In this document: one piece after another, positions 33,928-46,260 of the stretch | Position numbering within the stretch: position 1 is the stretch's first letter | How the letters are laid out: every line of letters starts with the position of its first letter | Assembly: GCA_001179505.1 (NCBI GenBank) | Contig: CDMY01000182.1 | Coordinates: 112,301 to 176,300, forward strand | Direction: 5' to 3' | DNA from: Vitrella brassicaformis | Lineage: Eukaryota; Sar; Vitrellaceae | DNA length: 64,000 bases | The notes under the pieces: generated by a model | Databases searched by the model: none | Seen by the model: the letters and a program-made list of their open reading frames with translations, nothing else | What the model was told of the DNA's origin: nothing | Position numbers and translations under genes: made by a program

Positions 33928-35229
33928 CTGAACGACTCTCATGAAGATCCATCACCTAAATCGTTGCTAGGCTGACTTGACCGACCATGGCATGCAGCAC
34001 ACATACGCATGGCTGCCGCATATATATGCGTGCGGGGGCCCGTTATATAAACCAGCTTTCGTGTGTGTGTGTCCAAAGATAGATAGATGCGGAAGAAGGG
34101 CAGAGGGAGACAGATGGAATGGCAGCTCTAGCTATCTGAGACATACAAAAGTCCCCACCACCACCACCGCGCGCAACCCGACTGACTGCCTGACTGCATT
34201 GCCAGACGAAACCACACGCGTGCATGAATCGATTCATGACTTGACAGACAGACAGACAGACAGACAGTGACACAGACATCGAGAGGAGACAGACTGCGAG
34301 ATGAGAGCAGCATAGAACACCGACGACACATACCCACTCTGACTCGTCCCATCTATCACATGCATGTCTGCATGCATGCATCCGTTGTCCCGTTGCCATC
34401 CATGTCTGCACGCCGTCTCCCTTCTCATGCTCTGATGGTCTCTCTCTCCCTCCGCCACACGCGCTGCGACGCTCTCAACCTCTCCAACACACTGAGAGCT
34501 CAGCGGTCGGTGTGTGCGTGTAAGGGAGCCCATCATGGCAAGCACCAGACGGCAGCCCAGCGACCATTGTCTGAAAAGAGGCGAGAATGCACGCAGCTCT
34601 AGATCTCTGGGGATGATGGGGTGTGTAAGTGTCTGCCCGTGTTGTCCCGCGCCACCCGCCCGAACACACACCGCCAGCTAGGCAAGCGAAACGAGGTCAA
34701 ACAGCTTGTGCACTCGCACCGCAAGTTTTCAACATGATCAACAAGACTCTCCTTACCGACAGACACATCAAACTTTCTTTTGGGCTCTCTTGTCTTTGTT
34801 TAGCCTCGGCTCGTCTGCCAGGCAAGACGACACGCAGTGAGCCTGCAATGGGGCACCCGCTGGCTCACGGCGTATCGACACAACCAGACAGTAGGCCAGG
34901 CTCTCAATCGCCGATCAGTCAGTCAGTCAGTCAGGAGAAGGGCATGAAATGCCACATGCATGCATGCAGGACAGACAGAACCGTTTGGTTGGTCCGTTGG
35001 CGGCGGCAATAATCATCCTTATAAAACCATACCATACACACGTGCTACGCCCTCACACACAGCAAGCACACACACACACACACACACATACACACAGAGA
35101 GAGAGAGAGATGCATCAAAAAATGTTGTGCATCCGTCGACCAAAAATGTCGTGGTGGCGAGAACGAAAATGGACCTGTCGGTCGATCGACCGACGCGTGC
35201 ATATGCGATAGCATCACCAGTCAGTCAGG
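33928..35229. other. Intergenic repeat-rich stretch
   Basis: Contains CAGA, GGAT, CATG and CA/GA runs. No exon with credible borders and no known protein was seen on either strand. 3' ends of the FYV7-like and P450 genes face each other across it. Confidence 0.5.
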
Positions 35230-38200
35230 TCAGGTTCTCCGCCTGATGGGCTTCACTCTCAGGCCCCTCGGCTTGTAACTGACGACGCCACACGTGCGTC
35301 CCACACAGCCAGCCAGCATCCCTGTGTGTGTTGGTTGCTCTGTCTGTCTGTCTGTCTGTCTGTCGGTGGGCGTTGCTTACGTGATGGCGAAGTACGGCTC
35401 TGGCTCTGCGGTGACATCGAACTCATACCGACGGAGCAGCCCAGCAAGGGTCAGACGAATCTGTGGCAGTCACGCACAGACACACACACGCGCGCACCGC
35501 CCCAGGGGCATGCAGGACGATCGGCCAAAGCTTCGAGTGTGTTTGTGCGTGCGGCCTCACTGCACTGCCCCCACCCACCTCGATGGTGGCCAAGTTCTGC
35601 CCAATGCAGGCTCTCGGGCCGATGCCGAACGGCCGCAGCACATTGTTGTAGACCTTGAGCTGCTCCTCGCTGCTCTCCAGCCACCGCTCGGGACGAAAGG
35701 CCTTACCGTCACCCCAACTGTGAGTTCATCACCCACCCACCCACCACAAGGGGGGATACCACAAAACAGCACACACACACGCAACAACACGTTGCACGTG
35801 TGTGTGCGTCTCGTCTTGTCTTTGGGGTGTCGGTATGTGTGTGGGTGTGTATGTGTATCTGTGGTACATGCATACATACACACGTACATGTCGGCGGCGG
35901 TGAATGCCGGGAGGAAGGGGAAGGCGATGTCGTATCCGGCGGGGATGTAGTAGTCGACCCCCTTCGATGTCAACTTGACGCTTCGGTCGAGGGTGCGGAA
36001 TTGACCGTTGGACGCCACCGTCGTGCTGGCAGGGGGGCAGGGAGAGAGAAGGGGACACGGACGCAAACACACACACACACACACGTGCATGTATATGTAT
36101 ATATATATATATATGTGAGTGTGTGTATATATATATATGTATACATATACATGCACGTGTGTGTGTGTGTGTGTGTGTTCGCATACATACACATACATTC
36201 TCATGAGCTCTTTGACGCAGGCATTGAAGTACTTGAGGTCTGACAGCTCCTCATACGTAGGGAATGGGCCCACGAAACTGGCGCCATCCAACTCCTGCAC
36301 ACACACACACATATACACAGAGAGAGAGAAAGGCGGAAGGGACGCCCATCTAGAGGCGCTTAAGATCTGTCGCTGCGTCTGTCCTCATGTGTGAGTGTCA
36401 TGTGTCGTGTGTCGGACCTCTTGGAGCTTCTTGAGCACACGGGGATTGCTGCCGAGGTGATAGATGCCCCACGCCAAAGTATAACCAGTAGTGTCATGCC
36501 TGTCAGACACAACACGGCCACTCTGTATGGCGACCGGTACTTAGTTCGTGCGGGCCGTCGCCTCGCCGTCCGACATCTTACTTACCCGGCGTTGATCAGA
36601 GTGTAGATGTCGGAGAGGCGAGCAAACTCGGTCTCATAGGGAGCGTTGTGGATGTAGGACATGATCGACGTCGGCTGCCACCAGGCTTTTTCGTTCATTC
36701 ATTCAAGCGTGTGTTGGCGCCGTGTTGTGTTGTGTTGTGTGTGTATCTCCCTCTCTTTTTTGCGTACGTCTCTTTGTTCGGCGGGCGTGTTGAGGTAATG
36801 TTGGTAGATGCGCTGGACGATCTCGCGGTAGGTCTGCTGTGCGTCGTTGAACTTGCGCATTCCATCGTTCCACGGCATGTAGGGCCTGCACGCTCAGACC
36901 ACAAACACACACACACGATATCCGAGCGACGAGGGAGCGTGTGTGTGTGCGCGTGTCAATCAACGCATGTGCGACTGCCAAGCATAGCATACCTGAAAGG
37001 GTTCAGGACCTGTTGGGCGAACTCCTTGAATATGGTGTCGACGCTCTCGAGAATGGCCAGCGCCTCGCCATTGCGCTCCTCGTCGAAGGCGTGGAACGGA
37101 TACCTTCCGGCAAGAATATGTCAAAACAACGATCACAAAAAACACGTTCAATACTAGATGCACATGGCTAAGACACGCACGCACGCACGCACACAAACAA
37201 ACGCACCCAAGTGCGATTTCGCCTATGACGTCGATCGTAACCGGACGGCCCACTGGTCCATGGGCACCGACACGCCCTTCTCGGCCGCACTGTCCAGCGC
37301 GTCGCAGAAGCCGCCCAGCACACGATGGTACGCGGGGACCTTGCTGGCAAGCACCTTGGTGCTGCGCACACACACACACATACCACACACGCACACGCGA
37401 CACATACATAGCCAGATGAAGACAAAAAAATGCATGTGTGTGTTGACGTAGGGGTGTGTGTGTGGGTGTGGGTGGGTGGGTGGGTGTTAGTGATCACTCA
37501 CGCGAATGCGGGGGCTAGTGCCTTACGAATGGGGTGCCAGCCCTCGCCTGTGGTCTTGCGCGAGAAGATGGAGACGTCCCTCGGTGTGAACGGGCCACGG
37601 CGGCGGAGGTCGAAGCTCTTGAAGAGCGAGGTCTTCTCGAGACCATCTGATGCACCACAGTAACACACACACACACACACACACACAGATGCATGAGTGC
37701 ATCCAGTGTGCAAATGTGATTTGGGGAGGACATCACACACACACACACACACCTGCCCCGAGCAGCTCTGGGAAGCAGCTCCAGTCCGTGCAGACGTAGA
37801 CACGCTTGCCCAGCGGCAGCTGATAACAAAACACCTCGCTCTTCAACTCATCGCGCCACTGCTCGTATCTGACCACACACATATCACACGCAAACACACA
37901 ATTGAGCCAGGCCGCTGTGTGTTGTCTCTCAATCGAGCGGGCCGGCTCACAGGTGCGGCACTTTGGGGTCTGCGAAAAGTGCGAGAGACTCGGTGACGGA
38001 CATCGGCACACGGGGCGGGTCGCGCAGCGCCTTCCTCTCCTCGGCGGTGATCTCATGCACGGGTCTGGTCCCCTGCTTAGCGGCGGTGGCGGCATCTTTG
38101 GTTGTGTTGCTGTTTGTGGCGGCCTGGGCCCTCTTGCGGTGCAGCCGTATGAGCTCCTCGAGGCCGACGAGGCACACCACGGCCGCCGAGATGCCGGCAA

Positions 38201-38267
38201 GTGGCAGCAGAGAGGAGGAGGGAGAGGGGTCAGGCGGCTGTGGCTGGCATGACGATTGATTGAACAC
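35230..38267 (-). CDS. Cytochrome P450 monooxygenase
   Basis: A haem-thiolate enzyme anchored by an N-terminal helix (LLPLAGISAAVVCLVGLEEL). Exons include WSCFPELLGA, SKTTGEGWHPIRKALAPAFA-type 'WxxxRkxlxPaF' C-helix sequence, the I-helix HDTTGYTLAWGIYHL (replacing A/GGxDTT), the K-helix YFNACVKELMRM carrying ExxR as ELMR-M, the PERF-like FRPERWLESSEEQLKVYNN, and the haem loop FGIGPRACIGQNLA with the Cys ligand. The last exon, spliced in phase after YFAIT, reads YKPRGLRVKPIRRRT, stop 35230-35232. The start codon is uncertain: 38267 is the first base of the open frame (a GTG), and a short 5' exon could lie between it and the divergent histidine-kinase gene. Substrate cannot be told from the sequence. 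Confidence 0.9.
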
Positions 38268-38523
38268 TCTCCGTCGGCTGGAATGACCAGATCTGCCAAC
38301 TGAAAGGCCAATAAGAGGGGCTGACAGATCTTCCGCGGACAGATCTTTCGCAGCTTGGCTGTCAAACAGCTCGCAATCCGGGGGTCACGAAGGTCCGATC
38401 GCCAAACCCTAGTGGGGCCAGGCCCCACCTCTTTCTCTGGCACGTCCATCTGGTGCATCGCAGCCCACCCAAGCACAGTCTTAGGTCTACTCTGTTGGTA
38501 TTCGTTGCCAGTTGTTGAATCAG

Positions 38524-39075
38524 ATGGAAGCGGCGGGGGTGGCGGGATCTGAGTCTGCCCCGCCCGGAGTGTTGAACAGGTCCGAGGGCGTGAATGCACC
38601 ACCACGGAGGGGCTCGGCATCGGCGAGAGGCTCGGTGGTTTCGATATCGATCAAGAGCCCTGAAGAGGAGGGCGGCGACGACGAGAGGGGACAGCTGGAG
38701 AAGGGTCGGTTGTCCCATCACACAAACGATTCAAATTCACATGTGTGTGCTTGTGTGTGCGCCAGGGCCCTCACAGACCACCGCATTCAGTCGCACGTCG
38801 GTGGGAGCGGCCAATCTGCATTGGTACTGACAGATCATATACACACACATCTCACATACCACCAGAAACACACACACATACGGTGGATGGTCGGTCCATG
38901 CAGGAACGACATCGATTGTCGGCCGTCGTGGAGGTCCATGCCGTGTTTGAAGGTGCACTTCCAGGACGCCTTGCTCGAGAGACAATTCACTAAAAAGAGT
39001 GCTTCCAAGACATGAATCGCTTCCTGTGGAGGTACCGCACAGGAGTCACAGAAATGCGCACTCATTGCCTGCGAT

Positions 39076-39113
<38 letters not shown>

Positions 39114-42100
39114 TGTGTGGTGGGGCGCCCCGCGCCAGCCCCCTGATTGTGTTTGGCATCGGTCTCATATCACACAGCAGGCAAAATCTCGGGAGCCTCG
39201 AGGGAGGGATTCTTCGACCCTTCACGGATGATCGGCAACACGTACGCCTTCATCGACACGACCCCAGATATATAAATAATCACAGACACACACACACACG
39301 AATGAGTGAGTGGGTGGATGGCTGCGTGCAGGACGATTGTGGCGGTCCTTGGTGGCTATAGGCTGATCCGAAAGGTCTTTCCCATCAGATCTGCATCGGC
39401 CCGGGGCCACGACCTCGCCATCATGACGGCCATCCTCAGCTTGCTGGGGCTAGTCAACGCCTTCCATGGACGATACTCGCTTCGCGAAGGGGAGCTACTG
39501 GACCCCTTCCACTTGTGTGAGAAGCTCGGCAACTGTGGTCAAGATTTTTCCTGGATGCTAGGGTGCGGCCACTTCTCCTGAGCAGAAATGAGAAGAGAGG
39601 CGGTGTCGCCCACAATTGGTCGTACAGCTGCTGCACTGAATGGCTGAATGGCAGTGTGTCTGTCTGTGTGCTGTGTGTCTGTGTGTGTGCATATCTTAAG
39701 TGTGGTAGCCTTTTGGACGGTTGTGAAGGGCAACAGCTTCAACGCTGGCTGTGTGACGGTGTCCTTCTACATCAGCCTTATCGTCGCCGACCTCATCACG
39801 CCACACCAGCACGGCTTCTGGCACAGAGTCACCACTGCTGCGAGTAAGCACACACAACACAGGAGGCGCACAAAAGCTCGCCTCCGCTATGTGTGTATGT
39901 GTGACGGCGTGGGTGCGGTGCAGTGATGACGATGCTGCTGATATGGGCCAGCATAACGCTTGTCGGGGGGTTTCATTCACTTATTCACTCACGCCCAGTC
40001 AATAGATATTTCTTGCATGTGTGTGTGTCACCGCGTCAATAGGAGCGCAAGTCCAGGGAAGTCATCTGTGACAAGAGCCGCTTGCAGAAAATGACAGAGG
40101 AACGAGACAAGTAACTTATGTCATCACGGAGACACGGCCACGGGGGGGATGGGCTGTGCACTCACTCGTCAATCGGTCAGGCTGATGAAGGCGCAGCACG
40201 CCACCTTCGCCAAGATAACGCACGTGAGTGAGTTGACGCACAGACTGCTCTGCACTGCACTGCATTGTGTGCGCACATTGGGGTGTGGTGTGGTGTGGTG
40301 TGGTGGGTGCGTGTGCTATGAGCAGGACCTGCGGACACCTTTGAACGGTTCGTCAATGTCAGGCCGACAAAGGTAACTGTTCTGGTGGCCTTCTTGGTGG
40401 TCTCAGGCATCATCAACTCTGCGGACTTCCTGCGACACGACCTGGAAGAAGAAATCAAGCTAAAATCGGAACACCCAAGTATAGCACGCCATACCAGCTG
40501 CCTCACTCACTCACTCACTCACTCACCGTACACACCAATCCAATCTCCCTCTCTCTGTTTCTTTCTCTCGTTTGTTTTGTGGTGTGTGGATGACTGCCTG
40601 GCCTGGATGATGCAGTATTCGCCTACGTGGACATCATGTCGAGTGCCGGCGAGTACATGCTGCTCCTCACCAACAACCTCCTCGAGATCTCGAGGCTGAC
40701 GGCCAAGCAGCAGCGGCACAACAGCGGCCTCAGGGAAAACACAGACCGGTTGGCGCTGCCCCCGTCTGCATCCTTCCAGGAGCGGTGCTGCGGACTCTGC
40801 CGCACTAGGAAGGCCGCCACTGGTGCGCCCGACCGCCGTCTCTCGGATGACGGCTCGTTGCGCGGAGTCAAGGGCCACCACGTGGCGGCCTTGACCGACA
40901 TATTCGACCTTCACAATGACTGGTTGGATCTCCGCGCGGCGTTGCGCAAGGTCGGCGGGCGGGCGGGCGGGCGGATGCACACACTGAGACACACACATAC
41001 ATACACAAGGATGCACGAGGATGGTGTATTTCTTGTTGTGCCCTTGTGCGTCAAGGTCTTCCACCTGCACATACGTAGGTGGCGTGAGCAGAGAGAAAGC
41101 ACATGCATGCATGTCAGGAAATAGCGCCCACCGGAGGGTCTGATGAGTGTGTGTGTTGTGGGTGGATGGATGGATGGGTGCAGCAACGACGCGGCTGAAG
41201 AAGATATCCTACCAGCTGCCGTCTCTGTCGCACCTGCCGCTGCTCATCTACGCAGACGGGGTGCGCATCCAGCAGGCGGCAAATAACCTCTTGTCCAACG
41301 CAGTCAAAATGACAGATAAAGGTCCGTGGCGAATCCAGGAGACAAAGGGAATGGATGGATGGATGTGTGCTTGTGTGTTTGTGTGTCTGTGTGTGTGGAT
41401 GGTTGGATGACAGGTTCAGTGTGTGTGTCGGTCAGTGCCACAGCTGTCCCTGATCCCACGGTGGGTCGGTGAGACCGGCCAGCCAGCTTAGAGCCCATCC
41501 TGTATGTATGTATGTATGTGTGTATGTATGTATGCAGGAGGCCCAGCCGCCCCCGTTCGAGTACTGTAAGGACCCCACGTACGACATGGACTCCCTCAAA
41601 GTCTACGACATCGAAATACGAATCACCGACTCGGTATACATGTATACACACTACCTAGCCATCCGTCCATTGCGTCTATCCACAGACAAGCACACAACAC
41701 AGGGAGGGACACCAGAAATGGATCGATGAGGCAGAGACCTGCTGTGCTGTGCTGTCTCCTCCCCGGTGTGTGGTTTTGGTGGAATACGTGCAGGGTCGCG
41801 GAATACCGAAGGTATTTAGAAGGCACCTATGTCGTGACATATATGCGGGGGCACCTCTGTGCACGTCATCCATCCCCATACATACATGTGTGTATGTGTA
41901 GGAGAAGCTCTCGTCGCTGTTCAAGGAGTTCCGGCAGGTGAACGCCAAGGACGCCCTCATCGGGACTGGGCTGGGCCTCTCGAGTACGCTACACTACACA
42001 GGCAGATTGACACGTACATGGATAGATGGATGTGTGTGTGTGTGTGTGTGCTGTTGGTCCGTCAGTAGCCAAGATGGTCTGTCAAGCAATGGGGGGCGAC

Positions 42101-43202
42101 TGCTGGCTAGAGGTGAGCCCCTACACACCCACACCCACACCCACAGTGCGATTGTGAGTGGGTGGACATGGCGCAATCGATTGGTGATGCATGCAGTCGG
42201 AGGGAGTCAACAAAGGCACGACGGCCATCCTGTCATTCAAGTGCTACGGCGTCTTCGAGGCCTCGTCAACCGCTGCGGCTAACAAGAATCGGGAGAGGTT
42301 CTCGCCCTACACGCAGAGGCGCAACCTCAAACACGACGCAAACCTGATCGACAAACTCATGGCCGACATACACAGGCTCAATATACATCTCATTCTCGCG
42401 GTCAGTCTCCCTCGCGCCAGCGGATTGTCCCTCCCGCTGTGCCCTTCTGTGTGTGTGTGTGTGTGTGTGTGGTGATAGGATGATGACTTCATCAATCGGC
42501 AGTGCGTGGCGTCGATTCTCAAAAAGATGGGGGTCGCGGAGACGTCCATGACGTGGGCACTGAACGGCGTGGAACTTGTCGACGCCGTCAAGGAGAGACT
42601 CCGCACCCACAACACGTACAAAGCTCTAGCTGGTCCACAAAGGGACACACACACACACACACACACACAGGGATAGACAGAGAGAGAGAGACAACCATCG
42701 ATGAATGTCTGAAGGTGCTGCATTTGTGTGTGTCTTTTGTCAGCCCCGTGTTTGTGTTGACGGATCTCGAGATGCCCGAGCCGGATGGCGTGGCGTCCGC
42801 ACGGTGCATCCGGGAGCACCTGGAGGAGAGGCAGCGGACAGTCGAGGGCCGGACACCCCCCTTCTTCATGTCTCTCTGCACCGCACAGAGCAAAGAGGTC
42901 CGTTGGCCACAGAGAGAGAGGGGGACGTGCAGTCTAGTCACTCAGTCAAGGTGGTGTGTCTCTGTATGTGCAGAATGTGATAGCGAATCACCCGGAAGCG
43001 CCCGGCTTGTTTGACACCGCATTTGTGGAGAAGCCGGTGTCGAGATGGGTGGGCGCGGAAAGTTCGCTGATGGTCTTCCTTTCTTCGTTCGTTGCTTGGC
43101 CGGTTGGTTGGCTGCTGTTGCGTGCAGGTGCTGAAGGAGCTGATGGAGCGGTTCGTGTCGCAGATCGACTTCATGGCCACCATGGTGGACCACCCCACTT
43201 AG
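38524..43202 (+). CDS. Hybrid sensor histidine kinase with receiver domain
   Basis: A membrane sensor kinase of the two-component type. The hydrophilic N-terminus starts MEAAGVAGSESAPPGV. Several hydrophobic exons follow (HDLAIMTAILSLLGLVNAFH; VSFYISLIVADLITP; MLLIWASITLVG) and a linker coiled coil (SREVICDKSRLQKMTEERDK). The H box FAKITH/DLRTPLNG is split by an intron right after the phospho-accepting His. The second dimerisation helix is EYMLLLTNNLLEISRL. The ATPase domain has the N box QQAANNLLSNAVKMTDKG, the G1 box GRGIPKEKL and the G2 box GTGLGLS. The receiver domain has DDDFINRQC, phospho-acceptor Asp in FVLTDLEMPEPDGV, the Thr-like SLCTAQ and the Lys of EKP. It stops after MATMVDHPT. 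All catalytic residues are present, so it is likely active. Two-component kinases are absent from apicomplexans, which makes this gene informative for lineage. Confidence 0.92.
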
Positions 43203-44245
43203 CGATCGATGTGTGGCTGATGTGTCGTGTTGGGTTGTGCTGTGTGCATGCGGAAGTGAGACGGTAAGGCTTGGCGTTGGTTTGTGACATACACACATAC
43301 ATATCTCATCCAGCTGTTCGACGGTCCTCCAGCTGGCATTATGTCGCAATCCCATCCAACGATGGGCACACCACACAGGTGAACAGACAGGCACTCCCTT
43401 CATTCAGCCCGCCGCGTGCAGTGCAGTGGCCAACAAGCTACACACACACACACACATGCACACAAGTCCACACGCAGGCAGTGTGTGTGCGTGTTGGGTG
43501 ATGGTTGGTCGCTTGAATGGGTAAATATAGTCCGACAGCTCTTTCAAATCATCGGTTTGTCCGCCGATCCATCCATCCATCGACCATCAGTCCACACTAT
43601 GCCATCTCACGTGTGCAGACATTTATCCCTTTTCCACCGGCCAGCCGTGTATCAACACCCTCAACCCCCCCACACACACCCGTCTCGTTCTAATTAGGTA
43701 GCTACTTCGGCACACCGGCCATCCCCCTGTCAGTCAGTCTGTGTGTGCATGTGTGTGAGGTGTGTCCGTGATATGCCGGTCAGCCAGAACACACAGAGAG
43801 AGTGTCATCGGGGCGAGGCAGGCGTCACACGTACACCATAGCGGATGGATGGGTGTATCAGGCAGACACGGATCTTATCTACGTCCACCGGTGGGGAGAG
43901 AAGCCTGGCCCTTACTTATCTCTCTCTCTCTCTCTGTGTGTGTGTGTCTGTGTGGGTGTGTGGGTGCCTCCCTGCTGCTCTGTACAAGTGTGCGCTTTGT
44001 CGTCCAGAAAAGCAAAGGGGCCAAAACAGTCGCACAGGTGAGAAAAGGACACACAGAAACAGACGCTGTGTGCGTGTGTGTGGTAGAAATGGAAAAGTAA
44101 GGCGAAAAACGATGAGGTCATGGCTTAATCATCCGATCATCAATACAATACAATACAGCCCCCCTCCCCTTTCCTCCCATGAATGGAATGGATTGCACTG
44201 CTTGGAAATCCCCCTAGCTGCTTGCCCACGCTATCTTAAAATTCA
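43203..44245. other. Intergenic spacer between convergent genes
   Basis: Microsatellites dominate (CA, TC, TGTG). A segment around 43920-44040 has a TG-rich tract followed by an open frame (VRFVVQKSKGAKTVAQ) and a GTGAG donor, but no partner exons. No gene is called. Confidence 0.4.
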
Positions 44246-45635
44246 TCACTGCCGCGTGAGAGGATACCTCTCGATGCACTTCCAGCCCTGAATGTCAGCG
44301 CCCGTCTCATAGAGAGCTATCGCGGCAACGCCGAACTTACTTCCCCGCACCTCCTCACTGAGGCTGGCGCTCAGCTTGGCCTTTTTGTCGTTCGAGAGGT
44401 TGCCATAGACGAGCGACACATGGGGCATGAACCCACTATTCGGCCCTCGGAACTCCTGGCCCTCGTCAACGTACAAGAGCTGCATCAAGCCATCCATCAT
44501 TGGACGGAAATATATAGTTAACAAACAGGCAGATGCGCCTCACGTAGTACGTACCTTCTTGGCGTTGTCGTGCAAGTCGTCGAGCTCTGGGGTCTTGTTG
44601 ATTAGAGCATAGACGCACTGCCAGAACACGTCACCGTAATCGACATCGGTGACGGTGAGCGTCAGGGGCCCCGATATTGAGGCCGCCAGCTGAGTGCACT
44701 TGTCCTGCATGGCCTCCAACGAAAGATGCGTGATGTGGCCGATCTGAATGAATGACACACAGGGAGGAGAGGAAGTAATCGATCACTGAAGGCAGTCACA
44801 TAGATGTACACACGCATGACCGACCAGTGTGACGTGTGGTAGGAACGCAGGTGTGCCCAATTCGCTTGCGTGCCGGTTAATGATATCACCAAAAGGCTTC
44901 TGGGGCGCCTACAATCAACCCATCAACACATGTATGTGGCGGTTGGTATAATTAATCAATCTGATTCAGTGCATGCAATGCAATGCCATCGCACTGCACC
45001 GCATATATAGTATAGACAATGAATGCTCGCTCGCCTTACCTCAAGAAAGAGGCTGAACACCTTCTTCTCGGCTGCGGGCGGAAATAAAGATAACAAATGA
45101 GCTACAGCCAGCCTGACACTGTGTGTGAAGTCTCTGTACGGGATTGCGTCTTCATCCTTGATAGCACGGTCTTGGTTGTCTTGTCGATGATGGCCATGCC
45201 CTCGGCCCTCAGCGCCTTGGCAGCGAGTCGTAAGGTGTTGGCCGTGGCGTCGAGCTTCTTGGCCGACTGGAGGATGGCCTTGCCGGTCTGAATCTGCTGC
45301 TGCAGCATCGACAACTCAACGCCTGCACACACAAACACACACACACACACGGCTGCATCAGATAGATCTGTTTCCATGTGGGGATGCATAGCCGCACGGC
45401 GCTTATTCTCGAGGGAGTGGGTCTCCTGAGTGCGGCCGACAAATGACGAAGCTGCAGCCAGCAACAGGTAGGACAGCCACATCACATACTTATATGGGCA
45501 GATCTGCCACCGGGTTCGGTGCGGGTGTGTCCCCTGGGGCTTACGTCGGTCATAGTTGCGCTGAGCCGCCAGCAGCGGCTGCACAATGGCCGCCAGGCCG
45601 ACCACCACGACGATACCGAAGCCGAAACGCATCAT
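44246..45635 (-). CDS. Signal-anchored coiled-coil protein fused to a 2H cyclic phosphodiesterase domain
   Basis: The first exon gives MMRFGFGIVVVVGLAAIVQP, a signal anchor ending AAQRNYDR. It is followed in phase by SSFVGRTQETHSLENKRR and a helix exon (LSMLQQQIQTGKAILQSAKK; TLRLAAKALRAEGMAIIDK). A 68-bp intron (45072-45139) joins this in phase to PEKKVFSLFLE, the first strand of a 2H phosphoesterase. Next come PAFLPHVTLVGHA (first HxT motif), HITHLSLEAMQDKC and SGFMPHVSLVYGNLSNDKKA (second HxS motif). The two H-x-T/S motifs fit plant-type cyclic phosphodiesterases that open ADP-ribose 1'',2''-cyclic phosphate or nucleoside 2',3'-cyclic phosphates. The anchor and helix belong to a dispersed family in this window. 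The fusion rests on phase and on the lack of another start for the enzyme; separate genes remain possible. Confidence 0.7.
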
Positions 45636-46260
45636 GGCGGCTCGACTAAAAGCTCCACAGACGGACGGACGGACGGACGGAATGAATGAACCAACGAAGA
45701 TGCGTGACAGTTTAAGGGCCGCGTGGCCTGTGTAAACGCCCCCCTTCCCGATGCGTTGTGGCGCGCGGGAGTGTGCAAGACAGGTGCTGAGCCCGGGGCG
45801 GAGGCTCCCGCTCAAGAAACAGAGGCCCCCGCCGGTCGGTTGATGCAGAGGCCAGTGGCGCGATGCGTATAAGGACCTGCTGAAGGCTAGAGTGAGAGGG
45901 CCGGCCAGACGAGGAGCGATCGAGGCGCAAGCTTGGGTCGGTGAAGGTCAGGTGAAGGTGCATGTTGGAGCTGTCTGTGCAGTACTGTATGTTGGCATTA
46001 TGCCGTGATCGCGTCCATTGATGTGCACACCGCACACAGACACAGACACAGACACAGACAGGCCGGCAGCCAGTCCATTTGTGAGCCGCTCCCTTACAGT
46101 CCAGCTGGCCAGCAAGCTATCCACACACTCATGCACACACATATACACATACACACCCACCCATGTGATTGATGTGCACACAACACAGAACACACAAACG
46201 AAGTCAGCAAGGAATTGTATTCCATCCATCCATCCATCAGCAGGTCGGCTGGCTGGCTCG
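45636..46260. promoter_or_regulatory. Promoter/5' flank of the anchor-CPDase gene and 3' flank of ZMYND10
   Basis: Just upstream of the start codon lies a run of ACGG/GACG units (about 45659-45680). It also occurs upstream of the related starts at 60942 and 62954, together with a conserved 'GGCGRCTYGRCTAAA' block. This may be a conserved 5' UTR or core promoter copied with the gene. The rest of the spacer shows nothing coding. Confidence 0.45.

Noticed and set aside
34245-34270. Short regularly spaced CAGA/GGAT/CCAT runs here and elsewhere as CRISPR-like arrays
   Set aside because: They are simple tetranucleotide repeats without unique spacers, in eukaryotic DNA.
34234-34671. 145-codon minus-strand open frame
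   Set aside because: Low-complexity peptides, no splice sites of good quality, no conserved motif.
38260-38620. N-terminal extension of the P450 to the Met at 38620
   Set aside because: The frame upstream differs from that of the membrane anchor exon, contains low-complexity sequence and overlaps the start of the divergent kinase gene.
42307-42819. 170-codon open frames antisense to the histidine kinase
   Set aside because: Antisense shadows of exons whose plus-strand motifs (receiver Asp, EKP) are diagnostic.
45636-45815. Upstream in-frame extension of the anchor-CPDase protein
   Set aside because: The two related copies share the start at the MMRFGFG/MRFGFG position and the upstream part corresponds to the conserved GACG-repeat leader.
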